Part shown: piece after piece, positions 45,829 through 58,900 of the stretch
Layout of the letters: each line of letters opens with the position of its first letter
Position numbering within the stretch: the first letter of the stretch is position 1
NCBI GenBank assembly: GCA_021904315.1
Contig: CM038919.1
Location: 8,866,001 to 8,930,000, forward strand
Source: Sphagnum magellanicum
Lineage: Eukaryota; Streptophyta; Sphagnopsida; Sphagnales; Sphagnaceae
Length of the DNA: 64,000 bases
Direction of reading: 5' to 3'
Position numbers and translations under genes: made by a program
Notes under the pieces: generated by a model
What the model saw: the letters and a program-made list of their open reading frames with translations, nothing else
What the model was told of the DNA's origin: nothing
Database searches by the model: none

Positions 45829-45935
45829 CAAGTCCCCTTGGAATTGCAAAGGGAAATTCCAAGAAGGTAACAAGTTTTCAAGACGCGAAGTCCCCTTGGA
45901 ATTGCAAAGGGAAATTCCAAGAAGGTAACAAGTTT
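45829..45935. repeat. 58-bp tandem duplication, nearly identical copies
   Basis: AAGTCCCCTTGGAATTGCAA and the following GGGAAATTCCAAGAAGGTAA are repeated exactly, 58 bp apart, starting at 45,830 and 45,888. This is a recent event. Confidence 0.9.
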
Positions 45936-46996
45936 TTTTATACTTCCATAGTCAAGTCATCGCCTTGGAACAGCTCAAAAGTAAGTAAGTAATAAGGAGG
46001 TAGTTGCCACTGCAAATCCAGGAAATGAAGTGGAGATTTTGCTGTAGCTTCCTTTGCAAATCCCTTTGCGCACATGAAAGTGCCAAATTAAGTGCAAACA
46101 AAGCAACCACAAAATTGGCACCATTGGTCCCACGTTTGAAGAGGTTATTGGGAAGACCTCCCAAGTTGTAATTCACTTTGTTTCCTGAGTCATATTTTTC
46201 TATTGGGACCAAATTCATGCCAAATTAAGCATCATCATGTTCACAATACTCACTATAAGAGAATATGACTTTTTTTCCTAAGGATCAACACTTGAATCCA
46301 GCACCTAACAGCACAAATTTCAATTTCAGATTATGGTAAACAGTAAAAAAATCCATATTTTGCATAGAAATGGATGAAATCACAATTTGATTACTACACA
46401 CATGTGCATAGGAGAGTGCCAAATGGATGAAATCACAATTTGATTACCACACAGATGTGCAATGGACAATGGATAATAGATGAATTTGCAATTTGATTAC
46501 CACAAAAATGTGCAATGGACCATGGCCCTATCAAAGGATTTGGCAAATTATTTTATAGGAGGAGGTCCTATTATTAGGGCACTATACTGGTTGCAATACA
46601 TATTTATACATAATGTAGATTTATGTACTAAAGTATGGGCCCTATATGGCAGATTCTGTCAGGTGCACACACTAGGCTTGCCCTAAGAGGTTTTCTCCCA
46701 GGGCATGCTTTTTACATGGCAGAATCTGCCATATACGACCCACTGTTTAGTGTTAGAGGCAGGGGTTTTATTGTAGTCTTGCAGAATTGGCCATTCAGGC
46801 AGATTGGGTTAGAAAATGGCCTAAAAAGCCATGCTTCCTTAGCCCTGAATGCAGGCCCATCTTAAAGCACAAGGTGGGCTAGGCGTAAGGCGACGTGTCT
46901 GTAAAGGAATTGCAAGTGCTGAGGTCTACATTTGTAATTTGCAGCCATTAGCTCCTATAGTGGGTTATTGTGTCTTGTGCTTAGGAGGACACCATT
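45936..46996. other. Intergenic DNA with short duplications
   Basis: No gene recognised. About 46,370-46,515 holds three diverged copies of an about 55-bp unit (ATGGATGAAATCACAATTTG / ATTAC.ACACA.ATGTGCA). About 46,640-46,750 has GGCAGATTCTG/GGCAGAATCTGCC words. Confidence 0.5.
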
Positions 46997-47254
46997 TTGA
47001 GCTTTGACATTAAGAAAAAAGTTCTAGTGGTCAATGAAGGCACCATCCCCAATTTTCAAACAGGTACAGCTTTGGAGACCAGTACCATCCCCAATTTCCT
47101 AAAAGGTGCAGATTTGGACACCAGTACCATCCCCAATTTCCTAAAAGGTGCAGATTTGGAGACCAGAACCAGACGTGGTCTTGACACATTTTTGCATCAC
47201 CAGAAAACAGAACATTCCATTCCTTTTTTTATCATTGGGGGAAAGAAAATTTAA
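46997..47254 (+). other. Open frame over three 42-bp in-frame repeats, unassigned
   Basis: Three units of 42 bp at about 47,041-47,166 keep the frame of an 85-codon ORF and give a 14-residue repeat (TIPNFLKGADLETS-like). The last two copies are nearly identical. There is no promoter or family evidence, so it is listed as a repeat with coding potential, not as a gene. Confidence 0.25.
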
Positions 47255-48398
47255 TTTAATTTTTTTATTTTAATTAAACATTTCCAAAACACTCTGTGTG
47301 TCAGCATTCTTTTTGTTGGGGAATTTATTTTAAGAATAATTTAGAATTTTTTCAGTGTGTCATTTCAAACTGAATTTTCTCCTTTTTCCCCCCTCTTTGT
47401 TTAGCATCAGAAATTTGAAAGAAGAAAAAAAAGGACAAAAGCAAGTGCTATTACACAAACCATCCAGTGAAACTTTGGCACAAAACACGGCAGCTACAGG
47501 AACAATTTGCACACTTACTATTTGCAGAAATGTTAGAATTTTTAAAAATAAAAATAAAAATAAATGAAAATAATCAAAAGAAAAAAAATTGTGAAGGAAA
47601 ATAAATAATTTTTTAAGAATATCATAAGGGATATTTTAATTAATTAATTATTCGACAGACATGTGTTGAAGCTGCCCCTATACTACAATATTGGGGTTAT
47701 TACATATAGTAAAGGACGTCGTGATCGGTTTTCGTGAAGCTTTCCATCCATCGGCCCCGTCATCCATTCGTCCCGTCATCCATCCAGTTCACAAGCAGTG
47801 ACCCATCGCTCTATCTCTGTAGGTCATCCCAGGATTTGAAGTCCCTGTAGAGGGTAGAACAAACCCCACAAAAACCTTGCAAGACTCGATCTCTCTTTCA
47901 GTGGACATAAAAGATGTTCCAAAATTAAGTGACATGATTTTTTTCCATGTGTTTTTTATTGAGTGCAATTGCTTCTATTAGTGACTTTTCTTACAAGTTC
48001 TAGATTTGATTTTCTATTCAAATAAAGGGGAGAAAAATTATATATCTTATCAAATATTTTGTTATCTTTTACAATTGGTTATTCTTTTAAATTTTAGTTA
48101 TTAACTCCATTTTTCAAATGTGTTCAAAATGTGGAAAAGCCTAAATTGAAATTTTGATAGTTTTATTATGCATCTGTAGGTAATGTATTAATATATTATA
48201 TGAGCTTTTGTTCTACTAAGAAATTAAATATCATCAAAATAACCTTTCAATTGTAGATTAATGTTGAGGGCCATGAAATGAACTCCCTTCCAATATGGAT
48301 GACCAAAATTACCAATTTTAAAAAATAAAAATCACAATAGCATGCAAACAAAAACTGTGTGAATAAAAATGGAAACAACGCTGTATTGCCAAACATAT
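47255..48398. other. AT-rich intergenic DNA with a small GC-richer island
   Basis: No gene recognised. About 47,700-47,900 is less AT-rich and has CATCCATCGGCCCCGTCATC and related CATC words, preceded by TTAATTAATTAATTATTCG. No coding frame there. Confidence 0.45.
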
Positions 48399-48568
48399 AC
48401 CCACAAATAACCCTAAACTCACACATTCAAAAAAATATTGTTTTTCAAGTTTCAAATAGCACCCCACCAAAAAAAAAAAAAACACCCACAAATAACCCTA
48501 AACCCACACATTCAAAAAAATATTGTTTTTCAAGTTTCAAATAGCACCCCACCAAAAAAAAAAAAAAC
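48399..48568. repeat. 85-bp tandem duplication, nearly identical
   Basis: CCCACAAATAACCCTAAACYC through AGCACCCCACC and a run of about 14 A is repeated at an 85-bp offset. The copies differ at essentially one base (CTC/CCC) before the A-runs, so it is recent. The frames on both strands are by-products. Confidence 0.9.
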
Positions 48569-51500
48569 ACCACCTTCAAGTTGCAACAAGACATAGTAGA
48601 ATAAATTTTTTTATACTTAATAATATACAAGTTTTAAAAAAAGGATAAACACAAACATGAAAGGCAATTGAGGAGGAGAAAAAATGTCTCAAGGTGTGCC
48701 TTACAAATTTAGAAACAAACTAAACAAAAACCAATAAAGGATGATGTCATGGACACCAACATCATTCAGCATCATTTTGTAATATGTACCGTCAAATACA
48801 CACATCTGTGCATTAGGCACAGGGATCAAACTAGTTGAGATCGTGAGCAGAGTGACTGCCTTGCTCAGACAAGTCAATATAGCAAGGCGGCTGGCTTCTA
48901 AGTACTGACGACTCAAACGTTACGAATACCATCAATTTCCACCCTTTTAATTGCGTCAGCCAACATAGTAATATGCACCTACCTCCACGTCACAAAATCT
49001 AGAAGGGCTACAATCAGGGTTTCTTTTAAGGATTTTGTGATGTAGCCAAAACTGAAAATCATCCAGAAAATAATTTAGCCAAATTTGGCTACATACTAGA
49101 TATGAAAGTAGAAAACAAGCAGAATCCTTCTATATTCTTGGCCACCTACTGGAACTTATCACAAAAATCTGGCGATTTGAATTTTTTTTCCCCCCCTCAA
49201 AATCTAGCATATTTGGGTCTTTTTTTCCAGGAAAAATCCTTTTTGTAGGTTGAAATCATATTTTTCAGGTCAAAACACCAGTTACAATCAGCGTTTTTCT
49301 TTTCAAAAAAAAATCTTTGGCTAAATTGGCGAATTATTGCTGGAAAAAATCATTTACACACTAAAAACACTTTTTTTTTCCTTTTTTTCTAACAGAATTT
49401 GCAAAAAAAAGTAAATAATCAGGGTTTTTTTTCAATTATGTGGACTGCCAATCCTCTACAGAGGACTTAGCCAGATTTGGCTACAGGTTAAATAGAAATA
49501 TTTTGCAACTCCACTCTATACTGGCAAGACCCTATAATCAAAACATGGCAATTTCAACCCTTTTTTTCCTCAAAATATGGCGAATTTTTGAGATTATTTC
49601 CCAAGAAATGGTTTGCAGAAGTCAGAGACACTTTTTTTTTTTGGATCTCCAAGTGCAAAATTTCATCACAAAATAAGCACTGCACCTAATACCTAGTCAA
49701 TTTTTAATTCTTTTAATGGGGAAGTTGGAACATCACACAAAATAGCTGAAGAAAAAAGAAGAAGAAAATAAAGACCCATAATGCATGCTAAAGATGAAAG
49801 AATTTGATGTCATGGAGGGTGGGGGGCCCTTCCTAGTGAGACTCAGTTCTTCATGGGACCTAGTGACAAACATGTTCGTCACTAACAGTCTCTTTGATGA
49901 GACTTAGTGACGGAACACATCCAGATAGGTACTCTTTTTGAATGGGGTGACTTAAATAAACATTACCCCATCACTGACATCCTAAACATGATCCATTTTT
50001 TCCAGCCATGTAGGATTATATGTCAACTTTTCATCCATTCATATTCCATGGGGCAGTCTTTAGGACCTGCACCCTTACTAGAGTAAGGTGACCATGGCCA
50101 AGGGTGGGGGCGTCCTCAAACTAAGGGGCCTATGATAAGGATATTGCATTTTGAGAATGTCCCTCATCTATGGACTTTACTCCTTGTAAAGCATGAGGCA
50201 AACGTTATCACTAAACATATGTAGATCATGAGGTGTTGGAGGGACAAGGTTCTTACACCTAGTCCTTAAGAGTTAGAAGGATATATATTTTATAGGTATA
50301 AGATCTATCCCGCTCTTAAGGAGTAGGAGTAAGATACCTCCTCATCTCTATACATGTGAAGGGTTTAGGGCCTTGGTTGAGGGCCTTTAGTGACGAAGAC
50401 ATTCCTCAAATTCGCACATTTAACTGGATACTAACAGAGGGCTGACTTGTTACAGGGCCCTCCAAAGCTTTACCTTGGTCATGTGGTTTACATACAGGCT
50501 TGGAGTGGGTGTGGAGTCTTGTACAGTATAAAAAAGATCTGTAGTCTGTACCTGTCAATTCAGAAGGTGTTCAGGCCTTATAACATGCAGAATCAGCCAT
50601 GGTGGCCAGTTCTGTGATCAGTAACCTACTTATCCCTCTGAACAACCTGTCTAAGCTATTTTACAACCTACAAACGCCACAGAATAGGCAGGTCTTGGCA
50701 GAATCTCCTATATATATCTATGTGTGTAAGCTCTCACTTGGGTGAGGTTGAAAAAGGGCCTCTCTAACTCTGAGGAGACAGAAAATGAAATTAATTTTAC
50801 ATGTCATTTACAAGGTAAAGCCTTATGTATGAATATAAACGGAATTCAACTTGGTTGAATTTAATCTAAATTGAATTAAATTGACTTGAATTGAATTGAA
50901 ACCAATTTGAATTCAATTTGGTTTCAATTCAAACCAAATTGATTTTGAATTGATTTTTTTTCATAATTTGGTTTATTTAAGATCAACCAGATTTTGAAAA
51001 TGCACATATTAATTTGCTTTTTCATATCCATATAAGTGGGTTGGTGAAAGGAGTGAGGTAGTTTGGCTTGGAATTTCATGTATAATTTTTTTTCATAATT
51101 GTCAAGTCTCTGACCATATATAATTGTCAAATTGACAATTGTAATATTGCACCATATATCTATTTCACCTAAACATATTATCATCATCATTGGAATTTTT
51201 TTGCAACTTGTTATTAAATATGCCTAGAGTTGCCTTAATATGTCACATCAATTTTAATCATTGTTAAATATATATGAATTTTCAAAAGTGTGCAAATCTA
51301 CCATTTCATTTTGAAAAATGATCATGTTTAAATCATATCAAAATATGTTAAATATTTTATGATTTATTTCTTGTATTATAATCTACAAATTTATTTTGCA
51401 TTATGTGCATTACATCTCATTTACACATGTGGCAAGGTTATGATCAATGTTGTCTCACATTTGTTTTGACAAACATAACCTTACATATGTCATATCGCTT

Positions 51501-52515
51501 TAAAGTCAACCTATGCTGAATATAATAATTTTTGTATCTTGGGTAAAATGGTTATGCTTGCAAACATAAAACATGTGGACTATGTAAAAAAATTACCATA
51601 GGGATTTACCCAACACATGCACTCTTGGTTGAACATTTAAGAGAGCATTAAATGTTATAACAAGAAAACTCTATTGAATTTTTTGCAAAAAAAGAAAAAT
51701 CTCAACAATCTGTTTAACCAACTAGATTGATTTCAATGGTTCATGACATCATGCGAATAATCTCAGCCATCCAAATTACAATTAAATTTCATCACAATAT
51801 TATTTAACCTTGTCAATTAATCGACCAAATCGTAATCACCCTTGTCAAAAGAGCCATCACCCATGTCCACCCTTATACAAATAGTGATCACCCCATCCAA
51901 AGAGTGGTCAAATCTCTAGGTTGATCATTAATCTATGAGCACTCATGACATCCAATGCATGAAGGAAGAAACCTATGCTAGCCATTGAAGAGTTGGAATT
52001 AAAGGAGTTGGAATCAAAGTACAAGCACTATGGGTATCAAAAACACTAATACACCCAACAAGTGTATGATGATTATAGTCCTTATGTCAATCAAAAGTCC
52101 AATTCATGGAACATGCTGAGGAAAAGAGGTGCATTAATGAAAGAGTACATTGAATGGTGTTGGATCGAAATGCAAAACTAAAAAAGGAATACCAACAAAT
52201 GTTGGCATCATTTGTGTATGCTCCCAAAAAGGTCCAAATTACCATTAAGCTAAAAACCATAAGTGAATATGCATGCACAAACCAAATTCAAAAGTTCCAA
52301 CTAACATCATGGCCAAAAGTGAACCCCTTATTTCCTAATGATTACATATGGTGTTTCAATGGCAACTTGAGCATAGATTGGGCCCAACATTTGGCATTGG
52401 ATTGGTAATACACCACCGAACAATTTGCCCATCACAATGAGGATGGTTGTCAACTCTTATGGCCAATACCACAATGCTTCACATATGATGGCACTATGTG
52501 TTGCATGCCTTAACC
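48569..52515. other. Intergenic DNA, no recognised gene
   Basis: It includes a perfect 16-bp palindrome TAGCCAAATTTGGCTA at 49,076-49,091 and a related TAGCCAGATTTGGCTA near 49,469, as in the repeats upstream of MAP70. About 49,800-50,750 is more balanced in composition and mentions TAGTGA(C/G)...CACT words. 51,900-52,450 holds a decayed coding-like stretch (84-codon frame 52,154-52,408) of unknown family. Confidence 0.45.
50891..50932. repeat. Perfect 15-bp-arm inverted repeat
   Basis: TTGAATTGAAACCAA (50,891-50,905) and TTGGTTTCAATTCAA (50,918-50,932) are exact reverse complements around a 12-nt loop centred on GAATTC. It lies in a stretch built of GAATT/AATTC words (50,835-50,960), with a second small inverted repeat AATTCAAC-TTG-GTTGAATT just before. 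Confidence 0.8.
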
Positions 52516-52518
52516 CAG

Positions 52519-52547
52519 GCCTCATTAAGTTATAGATTTTCATAAAT
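52519..52547. repeat. hAT left terminal inverted repeat
   Basis: GCCTCATTAAGTTATAGATT... pairs with the right end at 22 of 29 positions without gaps. Confidence 0.75.
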
Positions 52548-52639
52548 CAAATAAATTAAGCTAAATTATGGACATTGTTGGACTTGAATTATGGATCAGC
52601 CCAAACTATGTATTATCAAGAAATTTAGGCAATAAATGC

Positions 52640-54822
52640 CTACAACATTGATTGTTGCTTAGCTTGGAAGATACCTTCCAATGACAGATGCATCAAAGAG
52701 GTTTGGTTTTTGTCCATCTCCCATTTAAGGATTGAAAAATCAGACTCGACTAATGTTGTGTTAGCAAACATAGTGGCCAGACCACCAATAAATGCACACA
52801 GGGAATCAAATCGACTCGTTGGTAAGACGTCCCATCCAAGGTTGAATGATGTCTGGTGGTCTTGTTTATCGATTACGACTTTCAAAATCGGGTCTGAGTT
52901 TTAAACCTTGAGTAGATGACAATGTTCGTCCTCGATTAGGTTGATCTTTTCAACCAGCCAGGACTTTGAGATATGAGCGCATAAAAGGTCCAACACCTCT
53001 CGGATGAACACGTCGATGCAAAGCTTGACCAGCTGCTGAATAGGTAGCACCAGCGGCGCATATGAATCGAAGGGTTTATTTGCGTCATCCCGCTCAACCT
53101 TGATGTCCTAGAGGCCAGCAACGAGTTCCATCACAAACATGCCAATTTCTTTGACAACGAGTTCCTAATCGGCAACGTCCAGCTCTATGTATCACTACCG
53201 AGGGAACGACCATTGGTCCTCAATGTGGGCAACGATTGAGTCAACATTGATGTGCCATTGCTCAAAATTGACGTAGTCACCAATTCCTTTGTTATCGCCC
53301 TCATTGAACTCTTCGATCATCTCAATGTTGAACATTATCATAATGGTGCCGATTAGCATCTGCATACATAGCTCCTATTTCATGAGCAAAGTAACCTGTC
53401 TTACAACACAATGAAAGTGACATTGACTGCGAAAGGCAGTCAATGTCATGGCTAAAGCGATCAAGTAGGTGATGACCCACCAAATGGAAAATGGGGCATC
53501 CGCAAAGTGCTTCTCAATCGTATAGGCAATTAGCTAAAGTCGGTATTGTTGGAAAAACTTGAGTAGGCATCCCAAATGCACCCATCGATTGGTCTTCTTC
53601 GGGCATTTGACGTTCATGGTGATTATAAGATTGTCTTGCGATCATAGAAATACTGACCAGCTATATGCAAATTTGATCAAAGAGCTATCCAAAATTGATT
53701 CGGTCGAAGCCTTGATGACAATATCAATTTGATGTGGCATGCACCAAACGCGCAGAACCTTGTTAAAAGCGGATCGAACCATGCACGTGACCAACCCAGA
53801 GTGACGATCGGTCATCGTGTTCTCTCCATCAGATGACACTTCGATCAACTTGTCGTGCCACCGGCCGTACAATGTGTCGAAAAACTTGACGACCATGTTG
53901 AACATGTTTTCAATGGTGTGGCATTCGAACATGGAAATGGCGACCAAGTGGAGGTTCATGAGATCACTGTAGTAGCAAGGGCACATGCATAAATTGAAAA
54001 AAGACTATCCATGGTGTGTGCTACTGTCACCAATCAATGAAATTGCCCAAACAGATTTGTTGTCGATGATGTCAAAAATGTTTTGCAGAGCAACGGCAAC
54101 CACGACCCAAACTTATTGATCGACAATTAAGTCATTGATTCCTGCCAACTTGGCCATCTTGCTACGGTCCTTGGCTTGTTGGATGGCTACTGTTGTCTAC
54201 CAGAACAACATTCCGATCGAAACATGGTCCATCGCTAGTTCAAAACACATGACATTTTTATTGTGGCCTTGTATGTCGACTCTTCAAATTGTTTGACGAA
54301 CAACTTCATGGTGTTGACCTTCTCCTTGCACTTCTTGGCGATCCTCTTCACAATTGCCTCAGCCATTGTAATGCCATCATCATTGTCGCTATCATTGAGT
54401 AATCGTTCGTCATTGCGGAAGAAAATATCGCCAATGATCATGTCAACAATGTTAGTCAAGATGATGAATTTGATCAAGTCTACGATGAGGTCCATGTGTT
54501 AGTGCAAAATGTTGATGTGCTTCACCTTGTGCTTGAAGTTCTCCTTTTTGTCCTGGTCAAACATCGCCTAGTAGGCAGCCCATGACTCGATGTGTTGCTT
54601 CAAATGGCAACAATAGTTGAAGGGAGCAAATGGCTTCATGAAATATTTGATGGTCAAGGTCGCCTTTCGCTTGCAGCCCGAACTACCGCTAACCTCCACG
54701 TTGTCCCGACCTTCGTGGACGCAAAAAAGGCACCGCACGGTCACATCTCCTTTGGCATCTTTGGAAACAACCTCTAGGTTGAACTCTAAGGTGTGCTTTG
54801 TATGGAATGGGGTCGACTTCAT
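52640..54822 (-). pseudogene. hAT transposase, broken
   Basis: Reading on the minus strand: 54,822-54,568 carries a BED-like zinc finger (CLFC ... HLKQH, with the family's GCKRKAT and YFMKPFAP words). 54,495-54,235 follows in the same frame, with a lysine-rich segment. 53,986-53,642 holds the catalytic-fold part, with DKLIEVSSDGENTMTDRHSG and the hAT-typical VWCMPHQIDIVIKA. 52,885-52,640 holds the dimerisation region (NTTLVESDFSILKWE ... SLEGIFQAKQ). The first two pieces share one frame and the last two another, with several stops between, so at least one frameshift and multiple stops have accumulated. No complete product is possible. Confidence 0.85.
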
Positions 54823-54947
54823 GGCACACAGACAAACAAAAATGCTGGACCCTATTGAGGAAACCCCGCTACCAGTTACTATGTGTGTATAATTTTTTTC
54901 CTATTTTATGGACAATTCCAAACTTATTTTATGGAAATCCAGGCGTT

Positions 54948-54976
54948 ATTTTTAGAAATCCATAATTTTAGGAGGC
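54948..54976. repeat. hAT right terminal inverted repeat
   Basis: Reverse complement begins GCCTCCTAAAATTATGGATT..., matching the left end. Confidence 0.75.
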
Positions 54977-54987
54977 ATGTTTTAACC

Positions 54988-55409
54988 CCTTTGGGCCTAA
55001 AAGTGGATGAGCTTTAGAAACATGCCCATATATGTTCCATCCACCATGCTTGATCACCTCAATGCACACAAAATGTTGATGTCCCACTTGCAGGGCCCCA
55101 TTCCATCAACATTTGTATGAACCATTTAATTTAATAACATACATGCCTGAAAGTTGTGAATGCAATCTAATAAGTACCCTAACTAATCCTAAAATGGTGG
55201 GATTTGATTGGAGTGGGTGTAAGCATGGCTAAACATATTCTTGTCTAAGTCTATTCAGCATCATCATGTGAACAATATTCATTTGTGCATAGCAAGGTGC
55301 AAAATCACCTCACATCTAAATAAACAATAGATCCAATGTATATATCTACATTAACATCAAACTTTTGAGGGAATGACATGGTGTCATTCCCACACCATGG
55401 TATGAAAAA
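54988..55409. other. Intergenic DNA
   Basis: Nothing recognised apart from unique-looking AT-rich sequence. Confidence 0.5.
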
Positions 55410-55967
55410 AACATGATGTCTAAGGATTCCATGTCTGATGTTGAATCCAACACAAATAACCAAGATGTAGATGATTTTGAAGGTTGCATTATGGATGATT
55501 TTGACAAACACAAGTTTGGTGAAGTGCATGGACTCAACACTAAGAATATCTATGGGGACACCTAAACTAGGCCAAGGAAGTAGTTCCTAAACTAAGCCAA
55601 GGAAATCAAGAACCTAATGATCCATATACATTTGTTGACAAAAAAAAGGTTCGATGCCAAGCAAAGAGTTAGAGGTGATGTTGCTTTCGCTCGACTTTTG
55701 ATAGGCAAAAGGTATTCGAAAGGTCCAAATTTTGATTCATTTCAAGTAGCACAAAATGCAAATTTCCCTATTGGTGATGTTGTGAATACTAAACTAACCA
55801 ATTTTGGCACTATTGAAAATGTTGGTCACATAGATGGCAACAACATTAGGGGTGTAAAAGACACCATCCCATTAAAAACCATTGAAATAATTGACCAATC
55901 TCTTGCCATACGACCACCCATCCATTACCATTGTGCATGCCCTAGAAAATTCTCAAATATCAAATGA
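55410..55967 (+). pseudogene. Decayed coding remnant of unknown family
   Basis: A plus-strand frame from about 55,412 reads an acidic stretch with SDVESNTNNQDVDDFEG. A separate open frame, 55,617-55,967, reads RVRGDVAFARLLIGKRYSKG and PIGDVVNTKLTNFGTIENVG. Codon use and residue composition look like former protein, but I do not recognise the family. A mobile-element origin is possible but unproven. Confidence 0.35.
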
Positions 55968-58900
55968 TGAATTGTATGGTCAACAACACCCACAAATGAT
56001 GGAGATGCAAGTTTGTCTAGGATCATACCCATCGACATTTGGACCTTTGAGTTCAATTTTGATATTGCACTTCTAAAGCACATATTTAGAACAAACATTA
56101 AGGGGTAACATTCAGATTGGCCCATCAATGGTTATTACAATAACATTATTAACACTAAAAGAAAACTCGAAAAGAACGACTACGATTTGAAACTATATTT
56201 TACTTGCAAGAGTCATTTGCTACTAAAAGCCACCTAGTTGCATTAAACAAGTTGGATATAGGACACTAATTGAAAGTGTGGATGAAATCAATGGTCAAAT
56301 AAATACTTCACCATTGGTTTACTATTATATGCCATTTGTACATTACCATAAAAACTAACAACTTACATAATGACATGTGGCAAATGAAAAGAAATTTGAA
56401 AAAAAATTGTTTTAAAATAGATAGTGGATCCTTAATGTCTATTATACATGGTTTTAGATTGTGACACATGGCATATAACAAATATGCCACATGACGTATT
56501 TTGAATTTTGGCCAAAATGAATTAAAATCAATATATAGGTACATAGGTCATATTAAGTAACTAAATAAGTAAGTAGGTTGGATTAGATAGTTATGTAGGA
56601 AGATAGGCCAAACTAGGTGGTAGGTAAATTAGTGAAGTAGGATTTTAAATTTTTCTTAGGTTTAACCTTTAGGGTTAAACCTTTTTTAAATGTTAAATTC
56701 CTTTGATTGGCTCATCCTTGTTGACATGTGTTTTGTTATGTGCAAGTGTAAGACAAATCCTCCTCATTATATAGTTCTCAAAATGGAAATGAAAAATATA
56801 TATATGGGATAAGGGTAGATGCACAAAGGAGTGGCTCACTTTTGTGACAATTTTGTGTTTTTGCAATACCCATCTTGTTTATTTGTCTCCTAGCAAAACA
56901 AATAGGGTCAAATTTTCCAATTGGGAATTGGTTTTAAATTATCAACTTGGTTATGAAAACATATGTACAATCATTTCTTGAAAAGAATTCACTCACTTTT
57001 ACCTATGGACTTTTGAAATTAAAATCTAGGGACTAGTATGTTGACTAGAGGTTTATAAAATTATGATGTTGACATAGAATTCCAATCCAAATGATTTGGA
57101 ATGACTAAGTATGTCAAATTTTATTATTTAAAGAACTCATATTTGAAAAGCTTATCTTGAAAACTTTAACCATTTCATAGTATTGGACTTTTATGTTCTC
57201 AAATTGGCCCTTATTTTCATAGATCCATTATATATATATATATGAATTTTTTCCCCACCAAAGCCAAGGTTTTTGAGATATCTAAATGGGCCTCCATTAA
57301 TATGTACTTTATTATTAAATAGGGAAATAAGCATATATCAATAGGTAGTTAGTTAGTTTGCTTAAATAAATTTTAAAAATCAATTTCATAAATACATAAT
57401 GGAAACATACTTCTTCTTAATTGATGATAGTTACCGTCACAAGGCAATGTTATTATTCTATGGCCAAATAATCATAAAGTAATTTTGAATTAAAATAAAT
57501 TGTTAACTTGTTTATGGGGGTAAGGACTACATAGCATAGTGGGCATCTTAATATATTTTAAGTTATTAGTGGTAGATTTTCACTTATCATCTCCTATTTA
57601 TTAGAGAGGATGAAGCTACTTGGGTAGTTTGGTAGATTTTTTGGTTGGTTTGTAAATTAATCACCTTGGGAAAATTTGGGGAAAATTAAGATAAGATTTG
57701 GGTGAATGTGGACCTTGTTTGATTTTATGGAGTAGATTATGATAAGGTGGGGAATCTAGGAGGATAAGGGAAACCCTTGTGTGGTGGGGAACCATTTTTG
57801 GTTTTTTCTTATCATTCTTTCATTTGGAACTTCCTTATTTTCTTGGTTGATTTTCAATTATTTATCTTTGCGTTGTTTTCAAAGATTGAGAACGAAGTAT
57901 TTTGGTTTGAAAAAGAATGTGCATTTGTGTGTAGGTCATGGACCTTAAAATATGTTTTTTTTGTTTTTTTTTTGCTTTCATTACCTTTTATTATTGATAG
58001 TAAGTTTAATTATTTTGACGTAGAAAACTATGGTTCTCATGTTAGTTTAATATTTTTTCATTTTTTATTTCATTTTTTCTTTTAAAATAAATTTCTAGAA
58101 TATGATAGTAGCTACTACAAGATGATAGTAACAGACTTGCAAGCGGTTTGAAGGAGGGCAACACCTTTATCTAAGGCGGCAAAATGTCAAAATGTATATT
58201 CAAACCATAAAAAGGTACTTTCCAAAGTTTAGAAGGTAACTACCTTTTGCCCTTTTTATTTTTATGTTTTTAAAGTGTTTTTGGAGTAGCTTAGTTTTTC
58301 TAGACAAAAAACAAATATAACCTCCAAAGGGAAGCCCATGAGCCATTTTCCTTCCTATTTTTCTACCTAATAACCACCTACCTTCATTGTGGTAAGTCTA
58401 TCGGGTTTGTGATTATATAATACTCCCATTATACCCCTAATATAATTTAGCAATAGTACACATAATTTTCAAAAGTTTCTTAATACACCCATGTATACCA
58501 TTGGGGGTTGTGTTGACACTTTAGTGGTGTGACTAACTTTGGTTTCATTTGCAACTAATAGAACATATGGGCACGATCATGGATGAAAATAATTTTAGAA
58601 TACAGGATGAAAAAGTGATTAATTGCAAATGTAGTTCTAGCATAGTTGTAAACACAATTATAACTAATTGGAAATGACAATTAATTGCATCTAGTTATAA
58701 ATGCATTAGTTGCATTTTGGGGATTCCTTAAGTTAGAATATGTATCGTGTTAATTAAATGCTACCATGTATTGAATACAAATTTAACTTTTATATGCATT
58801 ACGTCAGAATCTAATAAATGTTAATTAATTGGTTATTAATTAACATATTACTTCCTACTTAATTAAGTAACTATTATAATTGCTAGTTAATGGTCCATAT

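Larger units (their letters stand above)
52516..54979 (-). mobile_element. hAT-superfamily DNA transposon, 2.46 kb, decayed
   Basis: Edges are supported by imperfect terminal inverted repeats: inner parts 52,519-52,547 and 54,948-54,976 match at 22 of 29 positions, and the tips read CAGGCCTC (left) and CATGCCTC (right, in reverse). The flanks CCTTAACC (52,508-52,515) and TTTTAACC (54,980-54,987) agree at 6 of 8 positions, as an 8-bp hAT target duplication should. Inside, on the minus strand, is one transposase with a BED-like zinc finger, a catalytic middle part and the C-terminal dimerisation region. GC content is well above the flanks. Confidence 0.87.
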
